Shown: in pieces, positions 1 to 8,270 of the stretch | How positions within the stretch are numbered: the first letter of the stretch is position 1 | How the letters are laid out: each line of letters begins with the position of its first letter | From: WQUF01 sp031549885 | Lineage (GTDB): Bacteria; Bacillota; Clostridia; Clostridiales; Clostridiaceae | Assembly: GCA_031549885.1 (NCBI GenBank) | Contig: JAVBPD010000007.1 | Coordinates: 1-27,204, forward strand | Direction of reading: 5' to 3' | Length of the DNA: 27,204 bases | The notes under the pieces: model-generated | Database searches by the model: none | Told to the model about the DNA's origin: nothing | Seen by the model: the letters and a program-made list of their open reading frames with translations, nothing else | Made by a program: the position numbers and the translations under genes

Positions 1-1513
1 ATGGAGGAATATCAAGCTTAAGAACATTTAGCCTATAGTATAAGTCTTTTCGAAAACGCCCATATTCTGCATCTAATCTTAAATTTCTATTGGTTGCTGC
101 AATAATTCTCACGTTTAATTTTTTATCTTGTTTTCCACCTAATCTCTGAATTTGTAAAGTTTCCACAGTTCTTAGAAGTTTTGCTTGAAATTCTAAAGGC
201 ATCTCACCAATTTCATCTAAAAACAATGTTCCATCATTAGCTAACTCAAATTTTCCAGGATTTCCTTCCTTTAGTGCTCCTGTAAATGCACCTTTTTCAT
301 AACCAAAAAGTTCGCTTTCAATAAAATCCCTAGGTAGCGATGGACAGCTTACGGCAACAAAAGGTCCATTAGCTCGGCTGCTGCCATTATGAATAGCTTG
401 GGCAAATAGCTCTTTGCCTGTTCCACTTTCTCCTTCAATTAGCACATGCCCATCATAACGGGAAAATTTTTGTGCAAGGCATATAATCCTCTTCATACCA
501 GCATCTTGTGTATAAATACTGTCAAAGGTATATTTTCCACAGTTACCTGTAACTTTATTAGCAGATTCAATTAGATGTTCCTGATTTTTTAATATTACTG
601 TAAAGGTTTTATTTCCAGAATCTAAAGTAGGAGAAATAGATGCACTGCAATAAAATGTATCATTGTTTATTTGTAGTTTAGTATCATTTGTATAATACTT
701 GCTTCCTTTATTATGCCTTTGGATTTGCACCCAATCTACATCTGGCATTAAATTGCAAAAATTAATCCCCTGAAGCTTTGCAATATCTAAACCAAAAGTA
801 TTATTTGCTTCTTTATTTAACCAAATAGTTTTTAAATTTTCATTTAGTAAAATAACACTATTAGGGATTCCATCCAATGCTGCTTTCATCAATTGTTCAC
901 TATGTAAACTAGCTAATTGAGTCTCTATACTAAAAGCAGCAGCAACTACAAGTCCTAATGTGTGGGCATGGGCTTTTGAATAATGCCCTGACATGTCTAT
1001 GCACCCTATAACCTCACCATTTATGCCATGAATAGGTGCTGCAGAACATGTCCAATTATGATGAGACTCACAATAATGCTCTGCTCCAGCCATTTGCACA
1101 GCAGTATCATAATCTAATGCCACGCCAATAGCATTGCTACCAACTTCTTGATCACTCCACAAGGCTCCTAATTGAAATCTAAGATCCTTTGACATATTTT
1201 GAACTTCATCATCACCAAGAGTATCTAATACATACCCTACACTATCTGTTAAAACTAAAAGAAAGTGAGAGCGTTTAACGATTTCATAGACGCTTTGCAT
1301 AATTGGTTTTGCTATTTTAATCAAGGACTCGTTTTCAGCTAAAATACTTTTGAATACATTTTCATTAGCTATTTTGCCTGTTCCTCCATATGGATCTACT
1401 CCATAAGCTTTACACTTTTTCCAAGACTTACTTATTATACTATTAACGCTATCATCAACAATACCTGTAGTAATAAACTTTATCCAGTTTTGCTTTAAAA
1501 TGTCATTTTCCAA
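1..1513 (-). CDS. AcoR-like sigma-54-dependent transcriptional activator (partial, C-terminus beyond window)
   Basis: An enhancer-binding activator that would remodel sigma-54 RNA polymerase by ATP hydrolysis. 504 residues are visible and the frame runs open to base 1. A GAF-type sensor covers about residues 75-200 and carries the AcoR-family signature (GALWSDQEVGSNAIG near 115-130, WTCSAAPIHG near 154-163). A PAS-like segment follows at about 205-310. The AAA+ domain then shows Walker A GESGTGKE (about 361-368), the sigma-54 contact loop GAFTGA (about 408-413) and Walker B TLFLDEIGE (about 429-437). The rest of the AAA+ domain and the expected C-terminal HTH lie outside. I chose the TTG at 1513-1511 because GGAGG lies 8 bases upstream and an in-frame TAG lies further up; it is not an ATG. 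It lies downstream of the butanediol-dehydrogenase-like gene on the same strand, but has its own promoter. AcoR relatives often control acetoin/butanediol genes, which fits that neighbour. Ligand unknown. Confidence 0.9.
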   Translation of the reverse strand, partial: MENDILKQNWIKFITTGIVDDSVNSIISKSWKKCKAYGVDPYGGTGKIANENVFKSILAENESLIKIAKPIMQSVYEIVKRSHFLLVLTDSVGYVLDTLGDDEVQNMSKDLRFQLGALWSDQEVGSNAIGVALDYDTAVQMAGAEHYCESHHNWTCSAAPIHGINGEVIGCIDMSGHYSKAHAHTLGLVVAAAFSIETQLASLHSEQLMKAALDGIPNSVILLNENLKTIWLNKEANNTFGLDIAKLQGINFCNLMPDVDWVQIQRHNKGSKYYTNDTKLQINNDTFYCSASISPTLDSGNKTFTVILKNQEHLIESANKVTGNCGKYTFDSIYTQDAGMKRIICLAQKFSRYDGHVLIEGESGTGKELFAQAIHNGSSRANGPFVAVSCPSLPRDFIESELFGYEKGAFTGALKEGNPGKFELANDGTLFLDEIGEMPLEFQAKLLRTVETLQIQRLGGKQDKKLNVRIIAATNRNLRLDAEYGRFRKDLYYRLNVLKLDIPP

Positions 1514-1568
1514 CTTAGCTGCCTCCAAGTTTTTAGCAATATTATCTATCTATTATTTTGATAATTAT

Positions 1569-1606
1569 ATGATACAATATAAAATATTTTTTCTCAAGTA
1601 TTGAGA
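1569..1606 (-). promoter_or_regulatory. Promoter of the sigma-54 activator with an inverted repeat over the -35
   Basis: On the minus strand, TTGAGA (1597-1592), 17 bases, then TATCAT (1574-1569), upstream of the TTG start. The -35 hexamer is one arm of a perfect inverted repeat, TCTCAA-3-TTGAGA (1592-1606), which could be an operator. Assigned by eye only. Confidence 0.5.
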
Positions 1607-1641
1607 TAAAATCTTAAATTAATTATTTCTAAAATTTAATA

Positions 1642-1667
1642 TAGGCGCAGTTTTTATACTGCACCTA
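1642..1667 (-). terminator. Stem-loop terminator after the zinc dehydrogenase
   Basis: Nine-base arms (1642-1650 and 1659-1667) with one G-U pair and an 8-base loop, just beyond the dehydrogenase stop codon. The T-richness after the stem is modest (TATTAAATTTT), so termination may be partial. Confidence 0.6.
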
Positions 1668-1673
1668 CGCATC

Positions 1674-2726
1674 CTAATAAGGTTTAACTATTATCTTAAC
1701 GTTTTCTTCTTTGTTATTAATTAACTCTTCAAATCCTTTTTCTACAATATCATCAATATGTATTCTTCCTGTGATTAAACTATCTACATTAATTCTACCA
1801 TCAGCAACTAATTTTATAGCAGTATCAAAGTCATTATAATAAGCTAAAGAGCCCATTACTTCTATTTCTGTAAATGATAAAGTGTTAAAGTTAATACTTG
1901 TTTCTTTTTCAAAAATACCGCAGACTACTACTTTTCCTGCTGAACGAACTGTAGATATCGCTACAGGCACACTTTTATCGCTTCCAACACATTCAATGGC
2001 AACATCTGCTCCACCATTAGTTATCTCTTTAATTTTAGCTCCAACATCTATTATTGAAGGATCAAATACATCACTGGCCCCAACTTTAAGTGCAAATTCC
2101 TTTCTAGCTTTTGCAAGTTCAATAGCATATACTTCCTTTGCACCTGAAGCTTTTGCAGCCATAATAGCACAGAGCCCTATTGTTCCTGCACCTACAACTA
2201 CTACAACATCACCTAAGGATACTGACCTTCTAACAGCATGAACCCCTACTGACAAAGGTTCTATAAGCGCAGCTGTTTCAAAAGACATACTATCGGGAAT
2301 TTTATAAATTGTATAAGCTGGTACATTAACATATTCTGCATAAGCGCCATTAGTCATTAGCCCTGTAAATGCTAACTTTTCACATAAACTATATTTATTT
2401 TCCTTACATCTTGGACACTCCCAACAAACTTGGCAAGCGTCAGGGGCTACTCTATCACCTAATTTAACATTAGTAACTGATGGCCCAATTTCTACCACTG
2501 TTCCGGAAAATTCATGACCTAATATTAATGGTGCTTTATCATAAGTTAGAGGATGAGGTTTATCCACAGGAATGAATATTGGGCCAGCTATATATTCATG
2601 CAAACAAGAACCACATATTCCACACCATTCAACCTTAACTTTTACATATCCCTCAGCAGGACTTGGTGGTTCTTCAACATCCATAACCCTAATATCTTTT
2701 TTGCCATACCATACTGCAGCTTTCAT
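1674..2726 (-). CDS. Zinc-dependent medium-chain dehydrogenase, (R,R)-butanediol dehydrogenase-like
   Basis: A cytosolic NAD(P)-dependent alcohol/polyol dehydrogenase, 350 aa, the usual family length. The stretch HEYIAGPIFIP (43-53) closely resembles 2,3-butanediol dehydrogenases, so acetoin/2,3-butanediol interconversion is the best guess; sorbitol or threonine dehydrogenase are alternatives. Visible landmarks are catalytic-zinc residues Cys38, His71-Glu72 and Glu156; structural-zinc cysteines 101, 104, 107 and 115; and the nucleotide-binding GAGTIG near 179-184. An oddity is that the normally conserved Asp of the CGICG(S/T)D-H motif is Cys41 here. The ATG at 2726 has the ribosome site GAGGAG six to seven bases upstream. 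The gene has its own sigma-A promoter and is divergent from the aminopeptidase gene. The AcoR-like activator gene follows after a terminator. Confidence 0.88.
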   Translation of the reverse strand: MKAAVWYGKKDIRVMDVEEPPSPAEGYVKVKVEWCGICGSCLHEYIAGPIFIPVDKPHPLTYDKAPLILGHEFSGTVVEIGPSVTNVKLGDRVAPDACQVCWECPRCKENKYSLCEKLAFTGLMTNGAYAEYVNVPAYTIYKIPDSMSFETAALIEPLSVGVHAVRRSVSLGDVVVVVGAGTIGLCAIMAAKASGAKEVYAIELAKARKEFALKVGASDVFDPSIIDVGAKIKEITNGGADVAIECVGSDKSVPVAISTVRSAGKVVVCGIFEKETSINFNTLSFTEIEVMGSLAYYNDFDTAIKLVADGRINVDSLITGRIHIDDIVEKGFEELINNKEENVKIIVKPY

Positions 2727-2789
2727 AAGTAGCTCTCCTCACATAATAAATTTTAGATTTTAATCTAGCTAAAATTTAATTGTAATATT

Positions 2790-2818
2790 ATTATATAGGC
2801 TAGTATAAAATTTATCAA
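2790..2818 (-). promoter_or_regulatory. Sigma-A promoter of the zinc dehydrogenase
   Basis: TTGATA (2818-2813), 17-base spacer, TATAAT (2795-2790) on the minus strand, about 65 bases upstream of the ATG. I saw no GG-N10-GC sigma-54 element in this intergenic region, although a sigma-54 activator gene lies next door. Confidence 0.6.
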
Positions 2819-2906
2819 CAGTACAAATACTTTATTTTAAACATTCTACATAATTTTAATAAATTCAAGATATATTATATTACAAAAATATATTAAAAAA
2901 AATTAA

Positions 2907-2935
2907 TTGTATCTAATGAATCACTGTGATAAAAT
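2907..2935 (+). promoter_or_regulatory. Promoter of the peptidase/peptide transporter operon, with a small palindrome
   Basis: TTGTAT (2907-2912), 17 bases, TAAAAT (2930-2935). The palindrome ATCACTGTGAT (2920-2930) lies in the spacer and touches the -10, so it could be an operator. The -35 matches the consensus poorly. The 2727-3000 gap holds only this and the divergent dehydrogenase promoter. Confidence 0.4.
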
Positions 2936-3000
2936 AATCCTGTTGGAATTTTTTATAACTTATGAAAAGGTTTTAATAAGTAAAAAGAGGAGGTTTATTG

Positions 3001-4794
3001 ATGAATGTATTAGAGAGAATTACAAAATTACAATCAATTATGAAAGATGAAAATATTGATGCTTATATTGTTCCATCTGCCGACTATCACCAAAGCGAAT
3101 ATGTTGGAGAGCACTTTAAAGCAAGACAATTTATAACTGGATTTACAGGTTCTTATGGAATAGCTGTTATAACAAAAAATGAAGCTGCACTTTGGACTGA
3201 TGGAAGGTATTTAATACGAGCTAAGATTGAACTAAAAGATAGCAACGTTAAACTTTTTGAAATGGGAACTTCCTCTATTTTAACTGTAGAAGAATATCTA
3301 GAATCTTTAATACCAGATGGAGGAACTCTTGCTTTTGACGGAAGAGTAATATCAATAAACGAAGGCAAAAATTTTAATGAGAAGCTTTCTAAGAAAAATA
3401 TAAAAATTCAGTATTCACTGGATTTAATTGATAGAATTTGGGAGAATAGACCAAGCTTATCAAAAGAATCAGCATTCCTTCTTGATGAAAAATACTCAGG
3501 TGAAAGCACTAATTCAAAATTAAAGCGCTTAAGAGAATTTATGAGAGAAAAGGGAACAAACAAGCACATTATTGCTAGCTTAGATGACTCTTGTTGGTTA
3601 TTAAACTTAAGGGGAAAAGACGTGGAATTTTCACCTTTAGCACTTTGCTATGTAATTGTTACCATGGATTGTGTTCAATTATACATCGATAATGATAAAA
3701 TAAGCGATGATATAAATGAAAAATTTAAAGAAGATAATATTCAAATTAAACCTTACAACGACATATATGAAGATGTTAAAAAATTCAGCAAAGACGATGT
3801 TATTTTACTTGATCCAGAAAGAATTAATTATGCATTGTATAACAACATTCCAGGTGAATCTCTAAAGGTAGAAGCTGATAACCCATGTGTTTTATGGAAA
3901 GCTATAAAAAATGATATTGAAATAGAAAATATTAAAAACGCTCACATAAAAGATGGGATAGCCTGCACAAAATTCATGTATTGGTTAAAAAACAACATTG
4001 GAAAAATAGAGATTACAGAAATTAGCGCATCAGATAAATTAGAAGAATTTAGAAAAGAACAAGATGGCTTTTTATGGCCAAGTTTTGAACCAATTTGTGC
4101 TTATAAAGAACATGCTGCAATGATGCATTACTCTTCTACTAAAGAAACTAACTGCAGTCTTCATAAGGAGCATTTATTTTTAGCTGACACAGGTGGAAAC
4201 TATTATGAAGGCTCCACTGATATAACAAGAACTTTTGTCTTAGGTCCAATTAGCGATGAACTTAAAACTCATTTTACAGCTGTTGTACGAGCTATGATAA
4301 ATTTATCTAAAGCAAAATTTTTATATGGATGCAAGGGCTATAATTTAGATGTTCTTGCTCGTGGTCCAATATGGGATTTAAATTTAGATTATAAATGCGG
4401 TACAGGTCACGGCGTTGGTTATCTTTTAAATATACACGAAGCTCCTAGCGGTTTTAGATGGTATATTGTACCTTCAAAACATGAAACTCATACTTTAGAA
4501 GCTGGCATGATTATTACTGATGAGCCAGGAATATATATTGAAAACTCTCATGGCATACGAATTGAAAACGAATTCGTTATTAGAAAAGGTGAAGAAAATG
4601 TTTTCGGTAAGTTTATGTATATGGAAACTATAACTTTTGCCCCCATTGATTTAGATGGGATAAACAAAGATGAAATGAACAAAGATGAAAAGGAATTTTT
4701 AAATAATTATCATAAAATGGTTTATAATACAATCGCTCCTCATTTAACAGGTGATGAACAAAATTGGCTTAAAATTTATACTAGGGAAATTTAA
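3001..4794 (+). CDS. Xaa-Pro aminopeptidase, M24B family
   Basis: Removes the N-terminal residue from peptides whose second residue is proline, in the cytosol, using two metal ions. 597 aa, matching the long three-domain M24B aminopeptidase P type: two creatinase-like N-terminal domains (about 1-300), then the pita-bread catalytic domain. The metal ligands are visible in order: Asp396 (in ADTGG), Asp407 (STDITR), His470 (GTGHGVG), Glu508 (TDEPGIY) and Glu522 (IRIENEF). I chose the ATG at 3001 because AGGAGG lies 7 bases upstream; the TTG at 2998 would be only 4 bases from it. It is followed after 24 bases by a peptide transporter gene. Together with the convergent prd operon, the context says it releases proline from imported peptides for reduction. 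Confidence 0.92.
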   Translation: MNVLERITKLQSIMKDENIDAYIVPSADYHQSEYVGEHFKARQFITGFTGSYGIAVITKNEAALWTDGRYLIRAKIELKDSNVKLFEMGTSSILTVEEYLESLIPDGGTLAFDGRVISINEGKNFNEKLSKKNIKIQYSLDLIDRIWENRPSLSKESAFLLDEKYSGESTNSKLKRLREFMREKGTNKHIIASLDDSCWLLNLRGKDVEFSPLALCYVIVTMDCVQLYIDNDKISDDINEKFKEDNIQIKPYNDIYEDVKKFSKDDVILLDPERINYALYNNIPGESLKVEADNPCVLWKAIKNDIEIENIKNAHIKDGIACTKFMYWLKNNIGKIEITEISASDKLEEFRKEQDGFLWPSFEPICAYKEHAAMMHYSSTKETNCSLHKEHLFLADTGGNYYEGSTDITRTFVLGPISDELKTHFTAVVRAMINLSKAKFLYGCKGYNLDVLARGPIWDLNLDYKCGTGHGVGYLLNIHEAPSGFRWYIVPSKHETHTLEAGMIITDEPGIYIENSHGIRIENEFVIRKGEENVFGKFMYMETITFAPIDLDGINKDEMNKDEKEFLNNYHKMVYNTIAPHLTGDEQNWLKIYTREI

Positions 4795-4818
4795 AATTAA
4801 ATTTTATAGGAGATTTAT

Positions 4819-6168
4819 ATGCAACAAAAAGTTAAAAATAAAAGACCATTTGCTTTTTATATAAACTCAAGTACTTTTTCTTTTGAAAGAGCATCTTATT
4901 ATGCAACTAAGTTTTTAATGTATTATTTTATAACAGATACAATTGCAAAAGGTGGCCTTAATATATCTGAAGGCACTGCAGGCATTATGCAATCCTTTTT
5001 AGTAGCTTTTACTTATCTTGCCCCAGTTTTAATGGGATTCATAAGCGACCGTTTTATTGGCGCTAGATATACTATTCCTGCTGGACTTGCGCTTATGGGA
5101 TTAGGTTATATATTAGGTTCCCAAGCTAACTCCTTAGTACTTATTTGGGTAATGATTTTATTAGTTTCTATTGGTACAGGCTTATTTAAAGGTAATATTT
5201 CTGCACTAAATGGAACATTATTTAAAGATAAAGAGCAATTAGATTCAGCATTTTCAACGCAATACTCTTTTGTAAATATCGGTTCTTTTATTAGTACAAC
5301 TATATTAGGCGTTTTATTAATTGCACCTGGTGGAAATGGAACTTTAGGCTATAAAATATGTTTAATAGGTATTGGAATATTATGCTTTATTGGCGCTGCT
5401 TGGTTTGTTTATGGTTGGAGATTTCTTGGAGACCACGGAAGGAAACCTTTTATTGCTGATAAAGGTTTAAGTAAAAATAAAGTTGCAGAAGATACTAAAC
5501 CATTAACAAAAAGTGAAAAGAAAAAAGTTTTTGCAATTGTCTTAATTTCATTATTTTCTGTTATATTTTGGATATTTTGGTATTTAACATACCTTGCAGT
5601 TTATGATTATGGTGAAAAGTTTGTAAATTGGACTGTTGGAGGATTTCATGTACCTATTGCTTGGTTTGATTCATTAAACGCATTTATGTGCATAGCACTT
5701 GGACCTGTTCTTGGAATACTTTGGTTTAAATTATCTCAAAGGCCAAAAGGAGATATGAGCTTGTTCAAAAAATTAGGAATTGGACTTATATTTTTAGGTG
5801 CTTCATTTTTCATGCTTGTATTTGGAGAACTTACAAGGGGAGTAGGACAACCAGATACTGTTAAAGCTAATTTAATTTGGATTTTATTATTTGGAATTTT
5901 ATTAAGCCTTGGTGAAATGTTCTTTTCTCCTTTAGGAAATTCATTTGTAACTAAATATGCTCCAAAGAGAATACTTTCTACTTTAATGGGCGTTTGGATT
6001 GTTGCAACTTTTATTGCATCTATATCCTACGGATATATATACGCTTGGTCTAAAAATTTTGACTTTATAAAAGTATATACTATAATACCAATAATTTTAT
6101 TTATAAGTGCAGTTATTTTATTTATCTTTGATAAAAAACTTACTAGCATGGTTGAGGGCAACGATTAA
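4819..6168 (+). CDS. POT/PTR2-family proton-coupled peptide transporter
   Basis: An integral membrane symporter of the major facilitator superfamily that would take up di- and tripeptides with protons. 449 aa, slightly shorter than typical bacterial POT proteins, and mostly hydrophobic helices. Family landmarks: FERASYY near residues 23-29 (the POT ExxERFxYY region), FKGNISALNGTLF near 132-144, and FSTQYSFVNIGSF near 154-166, matching the POT 'F..Y..iNiGs' segment. The first Glu of ExxER is Phe here, so proton coupling may differ. Ribosome site AGGAGA lies 7 bases before the ATG. It is second in the operon with the Xaa-Pro aminopeptidase, so proline-containing peptides are a likely substrate; that is inference from context. 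Confidence 0.85.
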   Translation: MQQKVKNKRPFAFYINSSTFSFERASYYATKFLMYYFITDTIAKGGLNISEGTAGIMQSFLVAFTYLAPVLMGFISDRFIGARYTIPAGLALMGLGYILGSQANSLVLIWVMILLVSIGTGLFKGNISALNGTLFKDKEQLDSAFSTQYSFVNIGSFISTTILGVLLIAPGGNGTLGYKICLIGIGILCFIGAAWFVYGWRFLGDHGRKPFIADKGLSKNKVAEDTKPLTKSEKKKVFAIVLISLFSVIFWIFWYLTYLAVYDYGEKFVNWTVGGFHVPIAWFDSLNAFMCIALGPVLGILWFKLSQRPKGDMSLFKKLGIGLIFLGASFFMLVFGELTRGVGQPDTVKANLIWILLFGILLSLGEMFFSPLGNSFVTKYAPKRILSTLMGVWIVATFIASISYGYIYAWSKNFDFIKVYTIIPIILFISAVILFIFDKKLTSMVEGND

Positions 6169-6182
6169 ATTATAATATAAAT

Positions 6183-6212
6183 AAGGCGTTTTAAATCTGC
6201 TTAAAACGCCTT
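6183..6212. terminator. Bidirectional terminator between peptide transporter and TauE-like permease genes
   Basis: A perfect 12-base stem, AAGGCGTTTTAA (6183-6194) and its complement (6201-6212), with a 6-base loop. T-rich sequence follows on both strands. It separates two convergent transcription units. Confidence 0.85.
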
Positions 6213-6231
6213 TGCTTTGTTATTGTTAATT

Positions 6232-7128
6232 TTAATTATTTATGCTTTTTCTAGGAGATTCTTTCTTTTGTGACGCTATAAGCATTGTAATTGCTGTATA
6301 TAAAATTACTACAATAACTAACCATTTAAGCAAATCCATTGACAATGATTGGAAGAACAAGAATGCAACTGCAACACCACAGCATCCTAATATGTTTATA
6401 ACAAGTGAAGTTTTTCTTGCATATTTTCCTTCTCTTACAAATCTTATTCCAGCTACTTGCATGAGGAATGCACAAGATCCCATCATTATTGGGAATGCAG
6501 CTGCTGGAGACATTCCAAGTACAAATACAAGTGCCATACATGGAGCATAAAGTCCTACTCCTGCTGTCATAAGAGCACCTAAGATAAAGTTAACAACTAT
6601 ACCTATAATTAATTTTACTCCAGTTAATCCAGTGGCATCTCCTGTTCCTTGAATAACATTAAACATCCTTAAAAGCATAAACACTACTGTGATTAAAAGA
6701 GCAACGCCCATGATAATTTGAATATTCTTCTTAGATAACTTTGAAATAAATCCAGCTCCAAGCCATGCCCCAATAACAGAAGCTAAAATCATAGTTACAA
6801 GAGTTACAGGATCAATTTTAACAGCAGAAAAGAATAAAAGAGCTTCAACCGCAACAGGAATTGCATGTGACACATTAAGGGTACCAGGTATTACAGAGTC
6901 ATCGCATTGTTTAAATGCTCTTAAAAGTGCCGTAGTTGGGGCAAAAGACCCTATTCCTAAAGTATCTAGAAAATCAGTAACAAAACCTATAATTCCGGCT
7001 ACTATTGATGATTTTTTTTCTAAATTATTCTTATGTTTTATGACGTCCATAACCAGTACAATAGCAAATGGTATTACAAATATCACCAGCGCTATTTCTA
7101 AGATAATAATAATAGTTTGATCACTCAT
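6232..7128 (-). CDS. TSUP (TauE/SafE) family permease
   Basis: A polytopic membrane protein of 298 aa with about eight hydrophobic segments and the two-fold repeat organisation usual for TauE/SafE proteins. The repeat-like motifs are FVTDFLDTLGIGSFAPTTALL (about residues 50-70, shortened here to its family core LDTLGIGSF) and the second copy around TAGVGLYAPCMALVF. Family members move sulfite, sulfonates or small organic anions. It is last in the prd operon, 135 bases after prdF, with a clear ribosome site (AGGAGG, 7 bases before the ATG). A role in moving proline, 5-aminovalerate or another organic anion would fit the location, but nothing in the sequence shows the substrate. Confidence 0.8.
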   Translation of the reverse strand: MSDQTIIIILEIALVIFVIPFAIVLVMDVIKHKNNLEKKSSIVAGIIGFVTDFLDTLGIGSFAPTTALLRAFKQCDDSVIPGTLNVSHAIPVAVEALLFFSAVKIDPVTLVTMILASVIGAWLGAGFISKLSKKNIQIIMGVALLITVVFMLLRMFNVIQGTGDATGLTGVKLIIGIVVNFILGALMTAGVGLYAPCMALVFVLGMSPAAAFPIMMGSCAFLMQVAGIRFVREGKYARKTSLVINILGCCGVAVAFLFFQSLSMDLLKWLVIVVILYTAITMLIASQKKESPRKSINN

Positions 7129-7188
7129 TATAATTCCTCCTAAAATATTATATTTTTAATAATTTAATATAATTAATACTAGGGAAAG

Positions 7189-7241
7189 AGCTTACTTATT
7201 CTTATACAACTTATTAAATTACATCAATGAATAAGCAAGCT
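7189..7241 (-). repeat. Long stem-loop between prdF and the TauE-like permease gene
   Basis: Thirteen-base arms (7189-7201 and 7229-7241) matching at 12 of 13 positions, with a 27-base loop, just after the prdF stop. No T-run follows on the minus strand, so an RNA-stabilising or attenuating element is more likely than a full terminator. Confidence 0.5.
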
Positions 7242-7263
7242 AATGAATACTGATATTTAAACT

Positions 7264-8268
7264 TTATAAAACAAAACCATATTTAACTGGATCTTTATTA
7301 TCAATTAAAAGTGTGTTAAATCCCGTTATATATGCAGAACCTGATATCTCTGGTATTATTGCATCAAAATCACCTACTTTTGTTTTACCTACAATTTTGC
7401 CTTTAAATAATGTTCCTAAAATACTTTCGTAAATAAATGTTTCTCCCTCATTAATTTCACCTTTAGCAAACAAAGCTGCAAGTTTTGCACTGGTTCCTGT
7501 ACCACATGGCGATCTATCTATCTGGCCTTGTCCAAAAACCACAACATTTTTATAATTTGCATCTTTATTTGAAGCGCTATCATAAATTTCTACTAAATCC
7601 ACTGTTTTAATATGACTTAATGTTGGGTGTTTAATTTCTACTTGTTTATTTATAGTATCTCTTATTTTAAGCCCTAAATCTACTATTTTATTAGAATTTT
7701 TTGGTTCTATTTTTATACCTAATTCGTCAGCATGTATAATGGCAAAAAAGCTTCCACCAAAAGAAATATCTAGTTTTACTTGTCCAATATCAGGTACATC
7801 TACTAGTACATCCTTCTTATATAAAAAAGCCGGGACATTCACAAAAGATACTTCTTCTACTTTTTCATCGCTCACCTTAGCTTTAGCTGCAATTAATCCT
7901 GCAGGTGTATCCATAATTACGTCTGTGTATGGCTCGCAAGGTTTAACCATTCCTGTTTCAATAGCTGCTGTAACAGCACCAATAGATCCATGCCCGCACA
8001 TATTTAAATATCCGCCGCCATCCATGAATATTATTCCAAAATCAGCTTGCATATCGCATGGTTGTGTAATAATCGATCCAAACATATTTTGATGACCCCT
8101 AGGCTCATGCATAATAGCACACCTTAGATAATCCATTTCATCTATTAAATATTGCTTCTTTTCTGCCATTGTATTGCCCTTAATAAAAGGAATTCCACCT
8201 ACAACTATCCTTGTTGGCTCGCCCATAGTATGTGAATCAATAGTATTTATCATTCTTTGTATTTTCAT
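7264..8268 (-). CDS. prdF: Proline racemase PrdF
   Basis: Interconverts L- and D-proline without a cofactor, supplying D-proline to the reductase. 334 aa, the standard length. Both catalytic cysteines of the family are present: Cys91 in the MCGHGSIG motif and Cys255 in the SPCGTGTS motif. Two active-site Cys favour proline racemase over trans-3-hydroxyproline dehydratase. Epimerases of 4-hydroxyproline also carry two Cys, but the prd context decides for proline. The gene follows prdE with 2 bases between stop and ATG; its ribosome site GAGG lies inside the end of prdE, so the two are translationally linked. Confidence 0.95.
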   Translation of the reverse strand: MKIQRMINTIDSHTMGEPTRIVVGGIPFIKGNTMAEKKQYLIDEMDYLRCAIMHEPRGHQNMFGSIITQPCDMQADFGIIFMDGGGYLNMCGHGSIGAVTAAIETGMVKPCEPYTDVIMDTPAGLIAAKAKVSDEKVEEVSFVNVPAFLYKKDVLVDVPDIGQVKLDISFGGSFFAIIHADELGIKIEPKNSNKIVDLGLKIRDTINKQVEIKHPTLSHIKTVDLVEIYDSASNKDANYKNVVVFGQGQIDRSPCGTGTSAKLAALFAKGEINEGETFIYESILGTLFKGKIVGKTKVGDFDAIIPEISGSAYITGFNTLLIDNKDPVKYGFVL

Positions 8269-8270
8269 AT

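Noticed and set aside
1882..2763. Plus-strand open frames inside the zinc dehydrogenase gene
   Set aside because: Shadows of the minus-strand gene; no ribosome sites and low-complexity predicted products.
2727..3000. Sigma-54 (-24/-12) promoter before the dehydrogenase
   Set aside because: No GG-N10-GC pattern found by eye on the minus strand; a good sigma-A promoter is present instead.
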